Origin: Mycobacterium europaeum
GTDB lineage: Bacteria > Actinomycetota > Actinomycetes > Mycobacteriales > Mycobacteriaceae
Direction of reading: 5' to 3'
DNA: 64,000 nt
Assembly (NCBI RefSeq): GCF_002102155.1
Contig: NZ_LQOU01000039.1
Location: 1-64,000 of the forward strand
Part shown: one piece after another, positions 52,864 to 63,964 of the stretch
How positions within the stretch are numbered: the first letter of the stretch is position 1
Layout of the letters: every line of letters starts with the position of its first letter
The notes under the pieces: model-generated
What the model saw: only the letters and a program-made list of their open reading frames with translations
Database searches by the model: none
Told to the model about the DNA's origin: nothing
Position numbers and translations under genes: made by a program

Positions 52864-53448
52864 GTGTTCGCGAAGGTGCGTCTGATCGGGGCGGTCGGTG
52901 CCCTCGTCGCAGCGGCCGTAGCTGGCACGGTGGGGTGGCAGGGCGCCGCGCCGGGGCCGGCGGGGCCCGGGCGCGTGGAGCTGCGCTCGACGGCGGCGCC
53001 GATGGAAACCACCATGAAGAGCCCGATCGTGGCGACCACCGACCCGCGGCCGTTCGACGCGTGCGAGGACATCCCGTTCGATGCGGTGCAGCGGCTCGGG
53101 CTGGCGTTCACCCCGCCCGAGCACGAAGACGGCCTGCGCTGCCACTTCGACGCGGGTAACTACCAGCTGGCCGTCGAACCCATCATCTGGCGCACCTACG
53201 AGGAGACCCTGCCGCCCGACGCGGTCGAGACCACCATCGCAGGACACCGCGCCGCGCAGTACTGGGTGCTCAAGCCGACCTATCACAACAGCTACTGGTA
53301 TTACTCCTGCATGGTCGTGTTCAAGACCAGTTACGGCGTGCTGCAGCAGGCGCTCTACTACTCGACGGTCTACTCCAATCCCGAGGTGGATTGCATGTCC
53401 ACCGACCTGCAGCGCGCCAACGACCTGGCGCCGTACTACAAGTTCTGA
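52864..53448 (+). CDS. Exported protein of unknown function (Rv2799-like)
   Basis: The GTG at 52864, preceded by AGGGGG, gives 194 residues. The N-terminus VFAKVRLIGAVGALVAAAVAGTVGW is a signal or membrane anchor without a lipobox Cys. The mature part has DPRPFDACEDIPFDAVQRLGL, YYSCMVVFKTSYGV and the ending YYKF, resembling DUF3558-type exported mycobacterial proteins, with conserved Cys for a disulphide. It is divergent from pptH and 28 bases upstream of the hydrolase gene, so it may be exported together with an envelope function. Function unknown. Confidence 0.82.
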   Translation: MFAKVRLIGAVGALVAAAVAGTVGWQGAAPGPAGPGRVELRSTAAPMETTMKSPIVATTDPRPFDACEDIPFDAVQRLGLAFTPPEHEDGLRCHFDAGNYQLAVEPIIWRTYEETLPPDAVETTIAGHRAAQYWVLKPTYHNSYWYYSCMVVFKTSYGVLQQALYYSTVYSNPEVDCMSTDLQRANDLAPYYKF

Positions 53449-53476
53449 CCGGCGGCCCGGGCCTTAACCTGGCACC

Positions 53477-55207
53477 GTGAGTATCACCTCGACGCGAGCC
53501 GCCCAGCCCACGCTGCACACCCTGCGACACCTCGGCGGCAGGGCGGTGGGGCGGCTGCTGCGCCTGCCGCCGGCGACCGCCGATTACACCGTGCACCGGG
53601 TCCGGGTGCCGATGCGCGACGGCGTCGAGCTGGTGGCCGATCACTACGCGCCGACCACCTCGGCGGCCGTCGGCACCCTGCTGGTCCGGGGACCGTACGG
53701 GCGCGCGTTCCCGTTCTCCCTGGTGTTCGGCGCGTTCTACGCGAACCGGGGCTATCACGTCGTGCTGCAGAGCGTCCGTGGCACGTTCGGGTCGGGCGGG
53801 GATTTCGAGCCGATGGCCAACGAGGTCGCCGACGGCGCCGACACGGTGGCCTGGCTGCGCGAGCAGCCCTGGTTCACCGGCCGGTTCGCCACCATCGGCA
53901 TGTCTTACCTCGGGTTCACCCAGTGGGCGCTGCTGCAGGATCCGCCCCCGGAGCTGGCCGCTGCGGTCATCACCGTGGGGCCGCACGATTTCAACGCATC
54001 CGTGTGGGGCACCGGCTCGTTCGCCATCAACGACTTCCTGGGCTGGAGCGACATGGTCGCCCATCAGGAGGACCCGGTGCGCGCCCGGTCGGCGCTGCGG
54101 CAGTTGCAGAGCCGCAACCGGGTGACACGGGCGGCGCTCGGGCTGCCCGTGGGCGACACGGCCCGCGCGCTGCTCGGCGCCGGCGCGCCGTGGTTCGAGT
54201 CGTGGGTCGAGCACACCGACCCGAACGATCCGTTCTGGGACGCGCTGCGCTGCGGCGACGCGCTGGACCGCGTCGACGTGCCCGTCCTGCTGATCGGCGG
54301 CTGGCAGGACATCTTCGTCAGGCAGACGTTGCAGCAGTACCGGCATCTGCGGGCCCGGGGGGTCGACGTCGCGCTGACCATGGGCCCGTGGACGCACACC
54401 CAGATACTGACGAGCGGGCTGAGCACCTGCGTGCGGGAGTCGCTGGATTGGCTGGACACCCACCTGGGTGGCGCGCCCGGCCCGCGCCGGTCCGGCCCGG
54501 TCCGCGTCTACGTCACCGGGCAGGGCTGGCGGACCGTGGCCGACTGGCCGCCGGCCACCACCGAGCGCGTTCTGTACCTGCGGCCCGGCGGCCACCTGGG
54601 CGAGACCGCGCCGACGGACCTGACGCGGCTGGCGCCGGCGACCTTCCGCTACGACCCGGCCGACCCGACCCCCACCACCGGTGGCCCGCTGCTGTCGCCG
54701 AACGGCGGCTATCGCGACGACGGCCGGCTCGCGGCGCGCGGCGACGTGCTGGCCTTCACCAGCCTCACCCTCACCCACGACTTGTCCATCTACGGCAACC
54801 CGGTCGTCGAGCTGGCGCACGGCGCGGACACCCCGCATGTCGACCTGTTCGTCCGGGTGAGCGAGGTCGACGCCAAGGGCCGGTCGACGAACGTCAGCGA
54901 CGGCTACCGGAGGCTGGACGCCCCGGTCAAGAACTCGGCCAAGAACTCGAGGAAGACGGTCCGCGTCGAACTCGACGGCATCGCCCACCGGTTTCGCGCC
55001 GGCTCACGCATCCGCCTGCTCATCGCCGGCAGCTGGTTTCCGCGCTACGCACGCAACCTGGGCACCGACGAGCCGATCCTGACGGGCCGGCAGTCCAGGC
55101 CGGCCACCCACAGGGTGCGCTACGGACGCTCCCGGTTGTTGCTGCCCGTCGGCCCGCTGGACCTGTCAGCCAACGGCGCGGCGGACGCGCGCGGCGACCT
55201 CGCTTAG
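53477..55207 (+). CDS. CocE/NonD-family hydrolase (X-Pro dipeptidyl-peptidase-like, Rv2800-like)
   Basis: The 576-residue protein starts with a GTG at 53477. The alpha/beta-hydrolase domain has VRVPMRDGVELVADHY, a nucleophile elbow GMSYLGFTQWA (Ser near residue 143), and DVPVLLIGGWQDIF with the Asp. The C-terminal jelly-roll has VELAHGADTPHVDLFVRVSEVD and RIRLLIAGSWFPRYARN, which is the CocE/X-Pro aminopeptidase form. Members hydrolyse esters, amides or acyl groups. No signal peptide is evident. Its last 42 bases overlap the DUF1802 gene on the other strand. Confidence 0.87.
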   Translation: MSITSTRAAQPTLHTLRHLGGRAVGRLLRLPPATADYTVHRVRVPMRDGVELVADHYAPTTSAAVGTLLVRGPYGRAFPFSLVFGAFYANRGYHVVLQSVRGTFGSGGDFEPMANEVADGADTVAWLREQPWFTGRFATIGMSYLGFTQWALLQDPPPELAAAVITVGPHDFNASVWGTGSFAINDFLGWSDMVAHQEDPVRARSALRQLQSRNRVTRAALGLPVGDTARALLGAGAPWFESWVEHTDPNDPFWDALRCGDALDRVDVPVLLIGGWQDIFVRQTLQQYRHLRARGVDVALTMGPWTHTQILTSGLSTCVRESLDWLDTHLGGAPGPRRSGPVRVYVTGQGWRTVADWPPATTERVLYLRPGGHLGETAPTDLTRLAPATFRYDPADPTPTTGGPLLSPNGGYRDDGRLAARGDVLAFTSLTLTHDLSIYGNPVVELAHGADTPHVDLFVRVSEVDAKGRSTNVSDGYRRLDAPVKNSAKNSRKTVRVELDGIAHRFRAGSRIRLLIAGSWFPRYARNLGTDEPILTGRQSRPATHRVRYGRSRLLLPVGPLDLSANGAADARGDLA

Positions 55208-55738
55208 CGCGGCCCCGTCCAGCGCCGGCGGCGCCAACGGCGCGCGCACCGGCAGCTCCACCCAGCTCTTGCAGCCGCCGTACTCGGGCGTCCGGTCGAT
55301 CTCCACCGGCTCGGTCAGCGGGTGCACCGACACCACCAGCACGGCCAGCTTGTGCTTGGGCCGGAAGTCGAGCCGGTCGGCGCGCACCGACTCGGCGGTC
55401 CAGATGTGTAGGTCCTCGATCGCCGCAAGGCCCTCCGGCCGGTCGACCTCCACGGCGGCAACGACTTTCGCGGCGGCCCGTATCACCAGGCGATCGTCGG
55501 TGCTGTCGGCGGCCGCCGCTTCGAGCAGATCGCGATGTTCGGGCCGGACGCGCTCGCGGTGGCTGTGCGCGACCGTCGGGAACAGCAGGAACTCGCGGGC
55601 GGCCAGGTCGAACCGCTTCTCCCCGATGCCGCCCTTGCGCAGCAGCACCCGCTGGCGGCCGTCGAGCAGGGCGTGCACGGCGGCGCTCCACTCCTTGAGC
55701 GCGGGCGTCGTGGTGGGGCTGGTCGCGGTGGCGGTCAT
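55166..55738 (-). CDS. DUF1802-family protein
   Basis: The ATG at 55738 gives 190 residues: LKEWSAAVHALLDGRQRVLLRKGGIGEKRF, REFLLFPTVAHSHRERVRP and RPKHKLAVLVVSVHPLTEPVEI with YGGCKSWVELP. The pattern is that of DUF1802 proteins, whose function is unknown. The start overlaps the stop of the DUF2277 gene (ATGA). It is convergent with the hydrolase gene and overlaps it by 42 bases, a genuine 3-prime overlap because both ends are conserved-length. Confidence 0.82.
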   Translation of the reverse strand: MTATATSPTTTPALKEWSAAVHALLDGRQRVLLRKGGIGEKRFDLAAREFLLFPTVAHSHRERVRPEHRDLLEAAAADSTDDRLVIRAAAKVVAAVEVDRPEGLAAIEDLHIWTAESVRADRLDFRPKHKLAVLVVSVHPLTEPVEIDRTPEYGGCKSWVELPVRAPLAPPALDGAALSEVAARVRRAVG

Positions 55739-56028
55739 CGCGCACCGGCCAGCCGGGCGACCACGCCCCCGCAAGCGGGTGGTACCCCCACGGGCCGGCG
55801 CAGCGGCGGCACGGTCTTGGGCGGCTGCCTGCGCGCGGGCAGCGCCGCCAACAGCCGCGCGGTGGTCTCGGTGACCTCGGCCACCGCCGCCTCGAAGGCC
55901 TCGGCGTTCGCCGCCGAGGGTCGGCTGATCCCGCTGACCTTGCGCACGTACTGGCGCGCCGCCGCCGCGATCTCCTCGGCGGTGGCCGCCGGTTGAAGCC
56001 CGCGCAGCTCGGTGATGTTCCGGCACAT
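55735..56028 (-). CDS. DUF2277-family protein with repeat-encoded tail
   Basis: The 97-residue protein starts MCRNITELRGLQPAATAEEIAAAARQYVRKVSGISRPSAAN. The MCRNI..L and YVRKVSG segments are typical of DUF2277, function unknown. The core ends near PPKTVPP, and the tail RRPVGVPPACGGVVARLAGAR is encoded by a GC-rich element. It is coupled by ATGA to the DUF1802 gene, and the two families are often neighbours. It is divergent from echA16 with 43 bases between starts. Confidence 0.78.
   Translation of the reverse strand: MCRNITELRGLQPAATAEEIAAAARQYVRKVSGISRPSAANAEAFEAAVAEVTETTARLLAALPARRQPPKTVPPLRRPVGVPPACGGVVARLAGAR
55760..55790. repeat. GC-rich element with CCCGCAAGCGGGTGGTACCCCCAC core in the DUF2277 3-prime end
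   Basis: The core consists of a CCCGC-AA-GCGGG hairpin followed by GGTACCCCCAC. On the minus strand it encodes VGVPPACGG. It resembles the GGGGGCACCCCC element in truB in that both encode VGVPPA. Two copies in the window suggest a short dispersed repeat; the class is not recognised with certainty. Confidence 0.55.
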
Positions 56029-56071
56029 GCCTCAACGATAGGCGCGGCCGGCGACCCTTTACGGTGATGTC

Positions 56072-56821
56072 ATGACCGACGACATCCTGCTGATCGAAAC
56101 CGACGAGCGGGTGCGCACGCTGACCCTCAACCGGCCGCAGTCCCGCAACGCGCTGTCCTCGGCGCTGCGGGACCGGTTCTTCGGGGCCCTGGCCGACGCG
56201 GAAACCGACGACGCCGTCGACGTCGTCATCGTCACCGGCGCCGACCCGGTGTTCTGCGCGGGACTGGATCTCAAGGAGTTGGGCGGTACCTCGGCGCTTC
56301 CGGACATCTCCCCGCGCTGGCCACCGCTGAGCAAGCCGGTCATCGGCGCGATCAACGGCGCCGCCGTCACCGGCGGGCTGGAGCTGGCCCTGTACTGCGA
56401 CATCCTGATCGCGTCGGAGAACGCCCGGTTCGCCGACACCCATGCCCGCGTCGGCCTGCTGCCCACCTGGGGGCTGAGCGTGCGGCTGCCACAGAAGGTG
56501 GGCGTCGGCCTGGCCCGGCGGATGAGCATGACGGGCGACTACCTGTCCGCCGCGGACGCGCTGCGCGCCGGGCTGGTGACCGAGGTGGTGCCGCACGATC
56601 AGCTGTTGGCCACCGCCCGCGGGGTGGCGGCGTCGATCGTAGGCAACAACCAGGACGCGGTCCGCGCGCTGCTGGCGTCCTATCACCGGATCGACGATTC
56701 GCAGACCAGCGCGGGGCTGTGGCTCGAAGCGATGGCGGCCCGCCAGTTCCGGACCAGCGGCGACGACATCGCCGCCAACCGTGAGGCGGTGCTGCAGCGC
56801 GGGCGGGCCCAGGTCCGGTAG
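56072..56821 (+). CDS. echA16: Enoyl-CoA hydratase/isomerase family protein EchA16
   Basis: The 249-residue crotonase-fold protein has VRTLTLNRPQSRNALSSALRD, ADPVFCAGLDLKELGG (oxyanion loop), AINGAAVTGGLELALYCDILIASENARFADTHARVGLLPTWG (catalytic Glu region) and ADALRAGLVTEVVP. It hydrates or isomerises enoyl-CoA. M. tuberculosis Rv2831 has the same length. It is divergent from the DUF2277 gene and 50 bases upstream of the exported-protein gene. Confidence 0.9.
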   Translation: MTDDILLIETDERVRTLTLNRPQSRNALSSALRDRFFGALADAETDDAVDVVIVTGADPVFCAGLDLKELGGTSALPDISPRWPPLSKPVIGAINGAAVTGGLELALYCDILIASENARFADTHARVGLLPTWGLSVRLPQKVGVGLARRMSMTGDYLSAADALRAGLVTEVVPHDQLLATARGVAASIVGNNQDAVRALLASYHRIDDSQTSAGLWLEAMAARQFRTSGDDIAANREAVLQRGRAQVR

Positions 56822-56870
56822 GCGTCGCGGTCCGGCCCCGTAGGTCGCGGTCAACCAATACGATCAGCTG

Positions 56871-57452
56871 ATGCGTGCTGTCGTCGATGTCATCGTGAGG
56901 GTGTTCGCGGGCGCCGTGACGCTCGCGGTGGCCGCGATCGCGGGACTCGCGCCGCGTGCGGCCGCCCTGCCGCCGCCGGGGTTTCCCAACCTGGACGGTT
57001 TCACACCCGTCCCGGCGGATGGCTTTGTCACCAGCGCCGGTCCGGGCACCTCGCCCCGGATCAGTTTCTCCACGCCCTACACGCTGGTGTGTGACTTCTA
57101 CGGCGGGCCGGCGCCCGCGCCGCAGCCGTCACAGGACATCAAGTGCAAGGGCGACATGCCCGGCATCGACGACGTTCCCGTGCTGGGCGGACGCCCGCAT
57201 CCGGGCGATTGTCTGGTGGGTTCGGCCGAATTCAAGGGGCCCGGCTACCAGTTGAGCCGGATGTCCTACGGCGGCTGCGACGGCCACCCGGCGACCCTGC
57301 CGCCGGGTGGCAAGCTGTTGAGCGCGGGGCAGAAGTTGACCTACCTGAACGTCACATGCGCCGTCGGCGCCGACAACCTCGTCGCCTGCCTGGACACCAC
57401 CAGCGGAGACCACGGGTTCGTGCTGCAGCGCTCCGGCAGTTGGGCGTTCTAG
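56871..57452 (+). CDS. Secreted protein of unknown function
   Basis: The 193-residue protein has a cleavable signal peptide (VRVFAGAVTLAVAAIAGLAPRAAA/LPPPGFPNL). The mature part has six Cys, including LVCDFYG, DIKCKGD, GDCLVGS, YGGCDG, NVTCAV and LVACLD, likely forming disulphides. Its final stop shares CTAG with the convergent nrnA stop (57449-57452). No family is recognised, though it is typical of conserved exported mycobacterial proteins. In M. tuberculosis this interval holds ugp genes and dinF, which are absent here. Confidence 0.78.
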   Translation: MRAVVDVIVRVFAGAVTLAVAAIAGLAPRAAALPPPGFPNLDGFTPVPADGFVTSAGPGTSPRISFSTPYTLVCDFYGGPAPAPQPSQDIKCKGDMPGIDDVPVLGGRPHPGDCLVGSAEFKGPGYQLSRMSYGGCDGHPATLPPGGKLLSAGQKLTYLNVTCAVGADNLVACLDTTSGDHGFVLQRSGSWAF

Positions 57453-58459
57453 CCCAGGGCCTCGCGCAGCGCGGCCACGACGTCGTCGATCGGGCCGCTC
57501 GCCGAATAGCCGGCCGCCAGCCGGTGGCCGCCCCCGCCGAATGCGGAGGCGACGGCCGCCAGATCCAGCTCGCTCTTGGCCCGCATCGACACCGACCACC
57601 GCTGCGGGCCGACCTCCTTGAACACCGCGGCCACCTCGGCCTGCTGCGTGGTGCGCACGACGTCGACGATGCTCTCGACTTCCTCGGGACGCGAAGTCAG
57701 CCAATCCCCGTGCCCGACAACGGCATACACCAGCCCACGGCCACCCGCCGCGTCCGGCAGCAACTGGGCCGAGCCCAGCACCCGGGACAGCAGCGGCAGC
57801 CAGGCGAACGGGTGGCTGTCCATCAGGGTCCGGCTGATCGCGGCGTTGTCGACGCCCGTATCGACCAGCCGGGCCGCCAGCCGAAGGGCGCGGGCACTGG
57901 CCCAGCGGAAGGACCCGGTGTCGGTCGTCAGCCCGGCGTAGATGCAGTGGGCGACGTCGGGGTCGATCGGCTTGTCCCACGCATCGAGGATGTCGGCGAT
58001 CATCATCGTGGTCGAATCCGCCGACACGTCAACGAAGTTGGCGGTCCCGAACATCCCGTTGGAGGCGTGGTGGTCGATGACCAGCAACTCCCGCCCCGCA
58101 CCGGCCAGATCGCTCAGCGCGCCCAGCCGCTTGAGGCTGGGAACATCCACGGTGACAACCAGATCCACGTCGCGCCGCATCGCGTCCGCATCGACCAGCA
58201 GCCGGCAACCGGGCAGCGACGACAGCGACTCGGGCAGTGTCGCCGGCTCGGCGAAGCCGACCTCGACGGCCTTGCCGCACCTGTCCAGCACCAGGGCCAG
58301 CGCCAGGCCCGCGCCGATCGTGTCGGCGTCGGGGTGGACATGGGCGACCACCGCGACAGTCGCTGCGGCGGAGAGCAATTCGACCGCGCCGCGGACGTCG
58401 ACCCGGGCTCCGGCTGCCGCGGCGCGGGACGGCTCAGTCTCGGCGTCGGTCGTCGTCAC
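57449..58459 (-). CDS. nrnA: DHH-family phosphoesterase NrnA
   Basis: The GTG at 58459 (VTTTDAETEPSRAA) follows GGGGA and gives 336 residues, equal to the M. tuberculosis ortholog. DHH motifs HVHPDADTIGAG, VTVDVPSL and VIDHHAS, and the DHHA1 domain GGGGHRLAAGYS, are intact. It degrades short oligoribonucleotides, cyclic dinucleotide products (c-di-AMP to AMP in M. tuberculosis) and pAp. The start overlaps the rbfA end by 26 bases. It belongs to the rimP-to-nrnA translation operon. Confidence 0.93.
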   Translation of the reverse strand: MTTTDAETEPSRAAAAGARVDVRGAVELLSAAATVAVVAHVHPDADTIGAGLALALVLDRCGKAVEVGFAEPATLPESLSSLPGCRLLVDADAMRRDVDLVVTVDVPSLKRLGALSDLAGAGRELLVIDHHASNGMFGTANFVDVSADSTTMMIADILDAWDKPIDPDVAHCIYAGLTTDTGSFRWASARALRLAARLVDTGVDNAAISRTLMDSHPFAWLPLLSRVLGSAQLLPDAAGGRGLVYAVVGHGDWLTSRPEEVESIVDVVRTTQQAEVAAVFKEVGPQRWSVSMRAKSELDLAAVASAFGGGGHRLAAGYSASGPIDDVVAALREALG

Positions 58460-58906
58460 CGGCATCCCCGTCGCTCGGCCCGCTGGCACGGTAGGGATCG
58501 GCCTCGCCGGCCGGCTTGGCCCCCGAGCGCACCCGCGCCAGGTCGGCGTCCGCGGCCCGGGCGCGGGCCAGCAACTCGTCCATCCGCTGCACGGTGTCGA
58601 CCGTGGTGTCGCGGGTGAAGGTCAGCGTGGGCGTGAAGCGCACGCCGGTGCCGGCCCCGACCATGGTGCGCAGCGCGCCCTTGGCCCGCTCCAGCGCCGA
58701 CGCGGCGGCGTCGTAGTCCGGTTCGTCGTCGAGAGTGCGGCCCATCACGGTGTAGAACACCGTCGCATCGTGCAGGTCGGCGGTGACCTTCGTGTCGACG
58801 ATGGTCACCCCGTCCAGGCCGGGATCCTTGATCTCGAACTCGATCGCCGAGGCGACGATCGTGTTGATGCGTTTGGCCAATCGGCGCGCCCGGGCCGGAT
58901 CGGCCA

Positions 58907-58907
<1 letters not shown>
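58434..58907 (-). CDS. rbfA: Ribosome-binding factor A
   Basis: The 157-residue protein starts at 58907 (MADPARARRLAKRINTIVASAIEFEIKDP), contains the KH-like fold VTIVDTKVTADLHDATVFYTVMG and VRFTPTLTFTRDTTVDTVQRMDELL, and ends with an acidic GDDDRRRD tail beyond the usual core. It assists 16S rRNA 5-prime end maturation in 30S assembly. Its ATG shares a base with the infB stop (TGATG). Confidence 0.95.
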
Positions 58908-61690
<2,783 letters not shown>

Positions 61691-61764
61691 TACATCTCCT
61701 GTCTGAGAGGCGACAGTCGTGGGGCCGCGCCTCGGGAATTAGCTGTAACGCATAGGAATGCGAG

Positions 61765-62136
61765 TCATCGGGACTTCACGGTGTGCTCATGTTCTTTGCT
61801 GCCTCTTCTGTTGCCGGGCAAGTCGAGCGCTTCTAGAGACTCTAGGTGCTCGACCAGCGCGGAGGTGTCCGGTGGACGGTCGATGCGCAGCGCTCGGGTG
61901 AAAGCTCGCCGCCGAATCGCCTGTTGCACGCAATGCGGCACGGGATGCAGCCACGCACCCCGCCCCGGCAGGCTGTTCTTGGTGTCAACGGTCACGGCAT
62001 GTTCGCCGTTCCCGTCCGACACAGCCACGACGCGAAGCAGTTCGACGGCCAGCTCTCGCTTCCGGCACCCGACACACGTCCGGACTGGTCCGTCCACACG
62101 CCTGTGCGCCGCGACCGAAGGCTCACGCTGGATCAC
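61765..62136 (-). CDS. YlxR-family RNA-binding protein (Rv2840c-like)
   Basis: The 123-residue protein starts with GTG at 62136. It has VRTCVGCRKRELAVELLRVV and LPGRGAWLHPVPHCVQQAIRRRAF, the YlxR signature with Cys residues and a basic surface. YlxR genes are conserved between nusA and infB and some bind RNA. It starts 44 bases after nusA and ends 74 bases before infB. A later start would shorten the N-terminus to VRTCVGC, the length recalled for M. tuberculosis. Confidence 0.88.
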   Translation of the reverse strand: MIQREPSVAAHRRVDGPVRTCVGCRKRELAVELLRVVAVSDGNGEHAVTVDTKNSLPGRGAWLHPVPHCVQQAIRRRAFTRALRIDRPPDTSALVEHLESLEALDLPGNRRGSKEHEHTVKSR

Positions 62137-62180
62137 GGCTCAGTCTAGCGTCACTTATCCGATGGTCAGAACCGGCCGCG

Positions 62181-63236
62181 CTAGCGGTCGTGCGCCATCC
62201 CGCGGGTGGCCCCGTGTTCGGGGTGGCCCGACGAATGCGCCTCGGATCCGCCGGGCGTGTCGCCGCGGATGTCGATGCGCCACCCGGTGAGCCGGGCGGC
62301 CAGCCGCGCGTTCTGGCCCTCCTTGCCGATGGCCAGCGACAGCTGGAAATCGGGCACCACCACGCGGGCGGCGCGGGCGTTCGGGTCGATGATCGACACC
62401 GAGACCACCTTGGCCGGCGACAACGCGTTGGCCACGAAGCGGGCCGGGTCTTCGTCGTAGTCGATGATGTCGATCTTCTCGCCGGACAGCTCGCTCATCA
62501 CGTTGCGGACCCGCTGGCCCATCGGGCCGATGCAGGCCCCTTTCGCGTTCAGGCCGGGGACGTTGGATTTCACCGCGATCTTGGAGCGATGGCCGGCCTC
62601 CCGCGCCACGGCCACGATTTCGACCGACCCGTCGGCGATCTCGGGGACCTCCAGGGAGAACAGCTTGCGCACCAGGTTGGGATGCGTCCGGGACAGCGTG
62701 ATCAGCGGCTCCCGCGCGCCGCGGGTCACCCCGATCACGTAGCACCGCACCCGGTTGCCGTGCTCGTAGCTCTCGCCGGGGACCTGTTCGGCCGCCGGGA
62801 TCACGCCCTCGGAGGCTTTGGTCTCGGTGCCCATCCGGACCACGACCAGGCCGCGGGCGTTGGCGCGGCTGTCCCGCTGGATGACGCCCGCGACGATCTC
62901 GCCCTCGCGGGTGGAGAACTCGCCGTAGGTGCGCTCGTTCTCCGCGTCCCGGAACCGCTGCAGCATGACCTGACGGGCGGTGGTGGCGGCGATGCGGCCG
63001 AAACCCTCGGGGGTGTCGTCCCATTCGCTGATCACATTGCCGTCTTCATCGGTCTCGCGGGCGACCACCTTGACGACGCCGGTCTTGCGGTCGATATCGA
63101 TGCGCGCGTCGTTCTGATGGCCCTCGGTGTGCCGGTAGGCGGTGAGCAGCGCCGACTTGATCGTCTCGAGCAGCTCGGTGACCGAGATGCCCCGATCGAC
63201 CTCGATCGCATGCAGCGCGGCCATGTCGATATTCAT
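62181..63236 (-). CDS. nusA: Transcription termination/antitermination factor NusA
   Basis: The 351-residue protein has the N-terminal RNA-polymerase-binding domain (MNIDMAALHAIEVDRGISVTELLETIKSALLTAY), the S1 domain (GEIVAGVIQRDSRANARGLVVVRMGTETKASEGVIPAAEQVPGE), KH1 (ACIGPMGQRVRNVMSELSGEKIDIIDYDEDP), and KH2 (LSLAIGKEGQNARLAARLTGWRIDI). It ends after a short Ser/His tail and lacks the acidic repeats of E. coli NusA, as usual in mycobacteria. Start overlaps the rimP stop (ATGA). Confidence 0.96.
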   Translation of the reverse strand: MNIDMAALHAIEVDRGISVTELLETIKSALLTAYRHTEGHQNDARIDIDRKTGVVKVVARETDEDGNVISEWDDTPEGFGRIAATTARQVMLQRFRDAENERTYGEFSTREGEIVAGVIQRDSRANARGLVVVRMGTETKASEGVIPAAEQVPGESYEHGNRVRCYVIGVTRGAREPLITLSRTHPNLVRKLFSLEVPEIADGSVEIVAVAREAGHRSKIAVKSNVPGLNAKGACIGPMGQRVRNVMSELSGEKIDIIDYDEDPARFVANALSPAKVVSVSIIDPNARAARVVVPDFQLSLAIGKEGQNARLAARLTGWRIDIRGDTPGGSEAHSSGHPEHGATRGMAHDR

Positions 63237-63760
63237 GCTCCGGCCTCCGTCCTGTCGGCCTGGCCCGCCAGGTCCAACTCCGCTTGAGCTGGGGGCGAAA
63301 ACTCCACCTGGACAACGGCTTTGGCGATATCGGCGAGCGGGATCCGGCGCAACCCGTAGTCGCGGCCCGCGCGGACCACCAGCGCGACGGCGCCACCGCC
63401 CGTCTCGCCGACCCGGCCGGTCAGCCGCGTACCGTCGGCGAGGACGACGTCGACCTTGCGGCCGCGGGCGCGGCGGAAATGCTTTTCCGTGGTCAATGGG
63501 CGGTCCACGCCGGGCGAACTCACCTCGAGCACGTACCGGTCCCCGATGTCGTCGAGCTCGTCCAGCAAAGCCGACGCCGAATGCGACAGCGTCGCGATGG
63601 TGTCCAGGTCGAGGGCTTTGTCGCCGTCGGCGATCACCGTGATCCGCGGCGGGCGCGTCCGGGCGTCGATGACCACGTCCTCGATCTCATATCCCGCGCG
63701 CGCGAACTCATCACCGAGTAGCTCGATCACCTGCGTCTGCGAAGGTAGCCCGGTGGTCAC
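63233..63760 (-). CDS. rimP: Ribosome maturation factor RimP
   Basis: The GTG at 63760 (VTTGLPSQTQVIELLG), preceded by GAGGAG, gives 175 residues. Two domains are visible: VIELLGDEFARAGYEIEDVVIDARTRPPRITVIADGD with VLEVSSPGVDRPLTTEKHFRRARG, and a C-terminal SH3-like barrel with VDVVLADGTRLTGRV and IAKAVVQVEFSPP. It is needed for 30S maturation. It is first in the rimP-nusA-ylxR-infB-rbfA-nrnA operon. Open frame to 63883 upstream is not conserved. Confidence 0.94.
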   Translation of the reverse strand: MTTGLPSQTQVIELLGDEFARAGYEIEDVVIDARTRPPRITVIADGDKALDLDTIATLSHSASALLDELDDIGDRYVLEVSSPGVDRPLTTEKHFRRARGRKVDVVLADGTRLTGRVGETGGGAVALVVRAGRDYGLRRIPLADIAKAVVQVEFSPPAQAELDLAGQADRTEAGA

Positions 63761-63964
63761 GGCGAGCTCCTCATCTTGAGTTGTCCGGTCAGCTGGAGGG
63801 CGTCGCCGCCCCGCTGGCTTGCGGGCGGCTCCAGTGTCCTGGCGGAACGGGAAGGCTGCCGTCCCGCGAGAGCCAGCTATCAACGATACGCCAGGATTCG
63901 CGTCCGACGGCCGGATCGCGTCCTGGCTTCGTGCCCACCTCCGTACCGATGGCAGGATGTGTTT

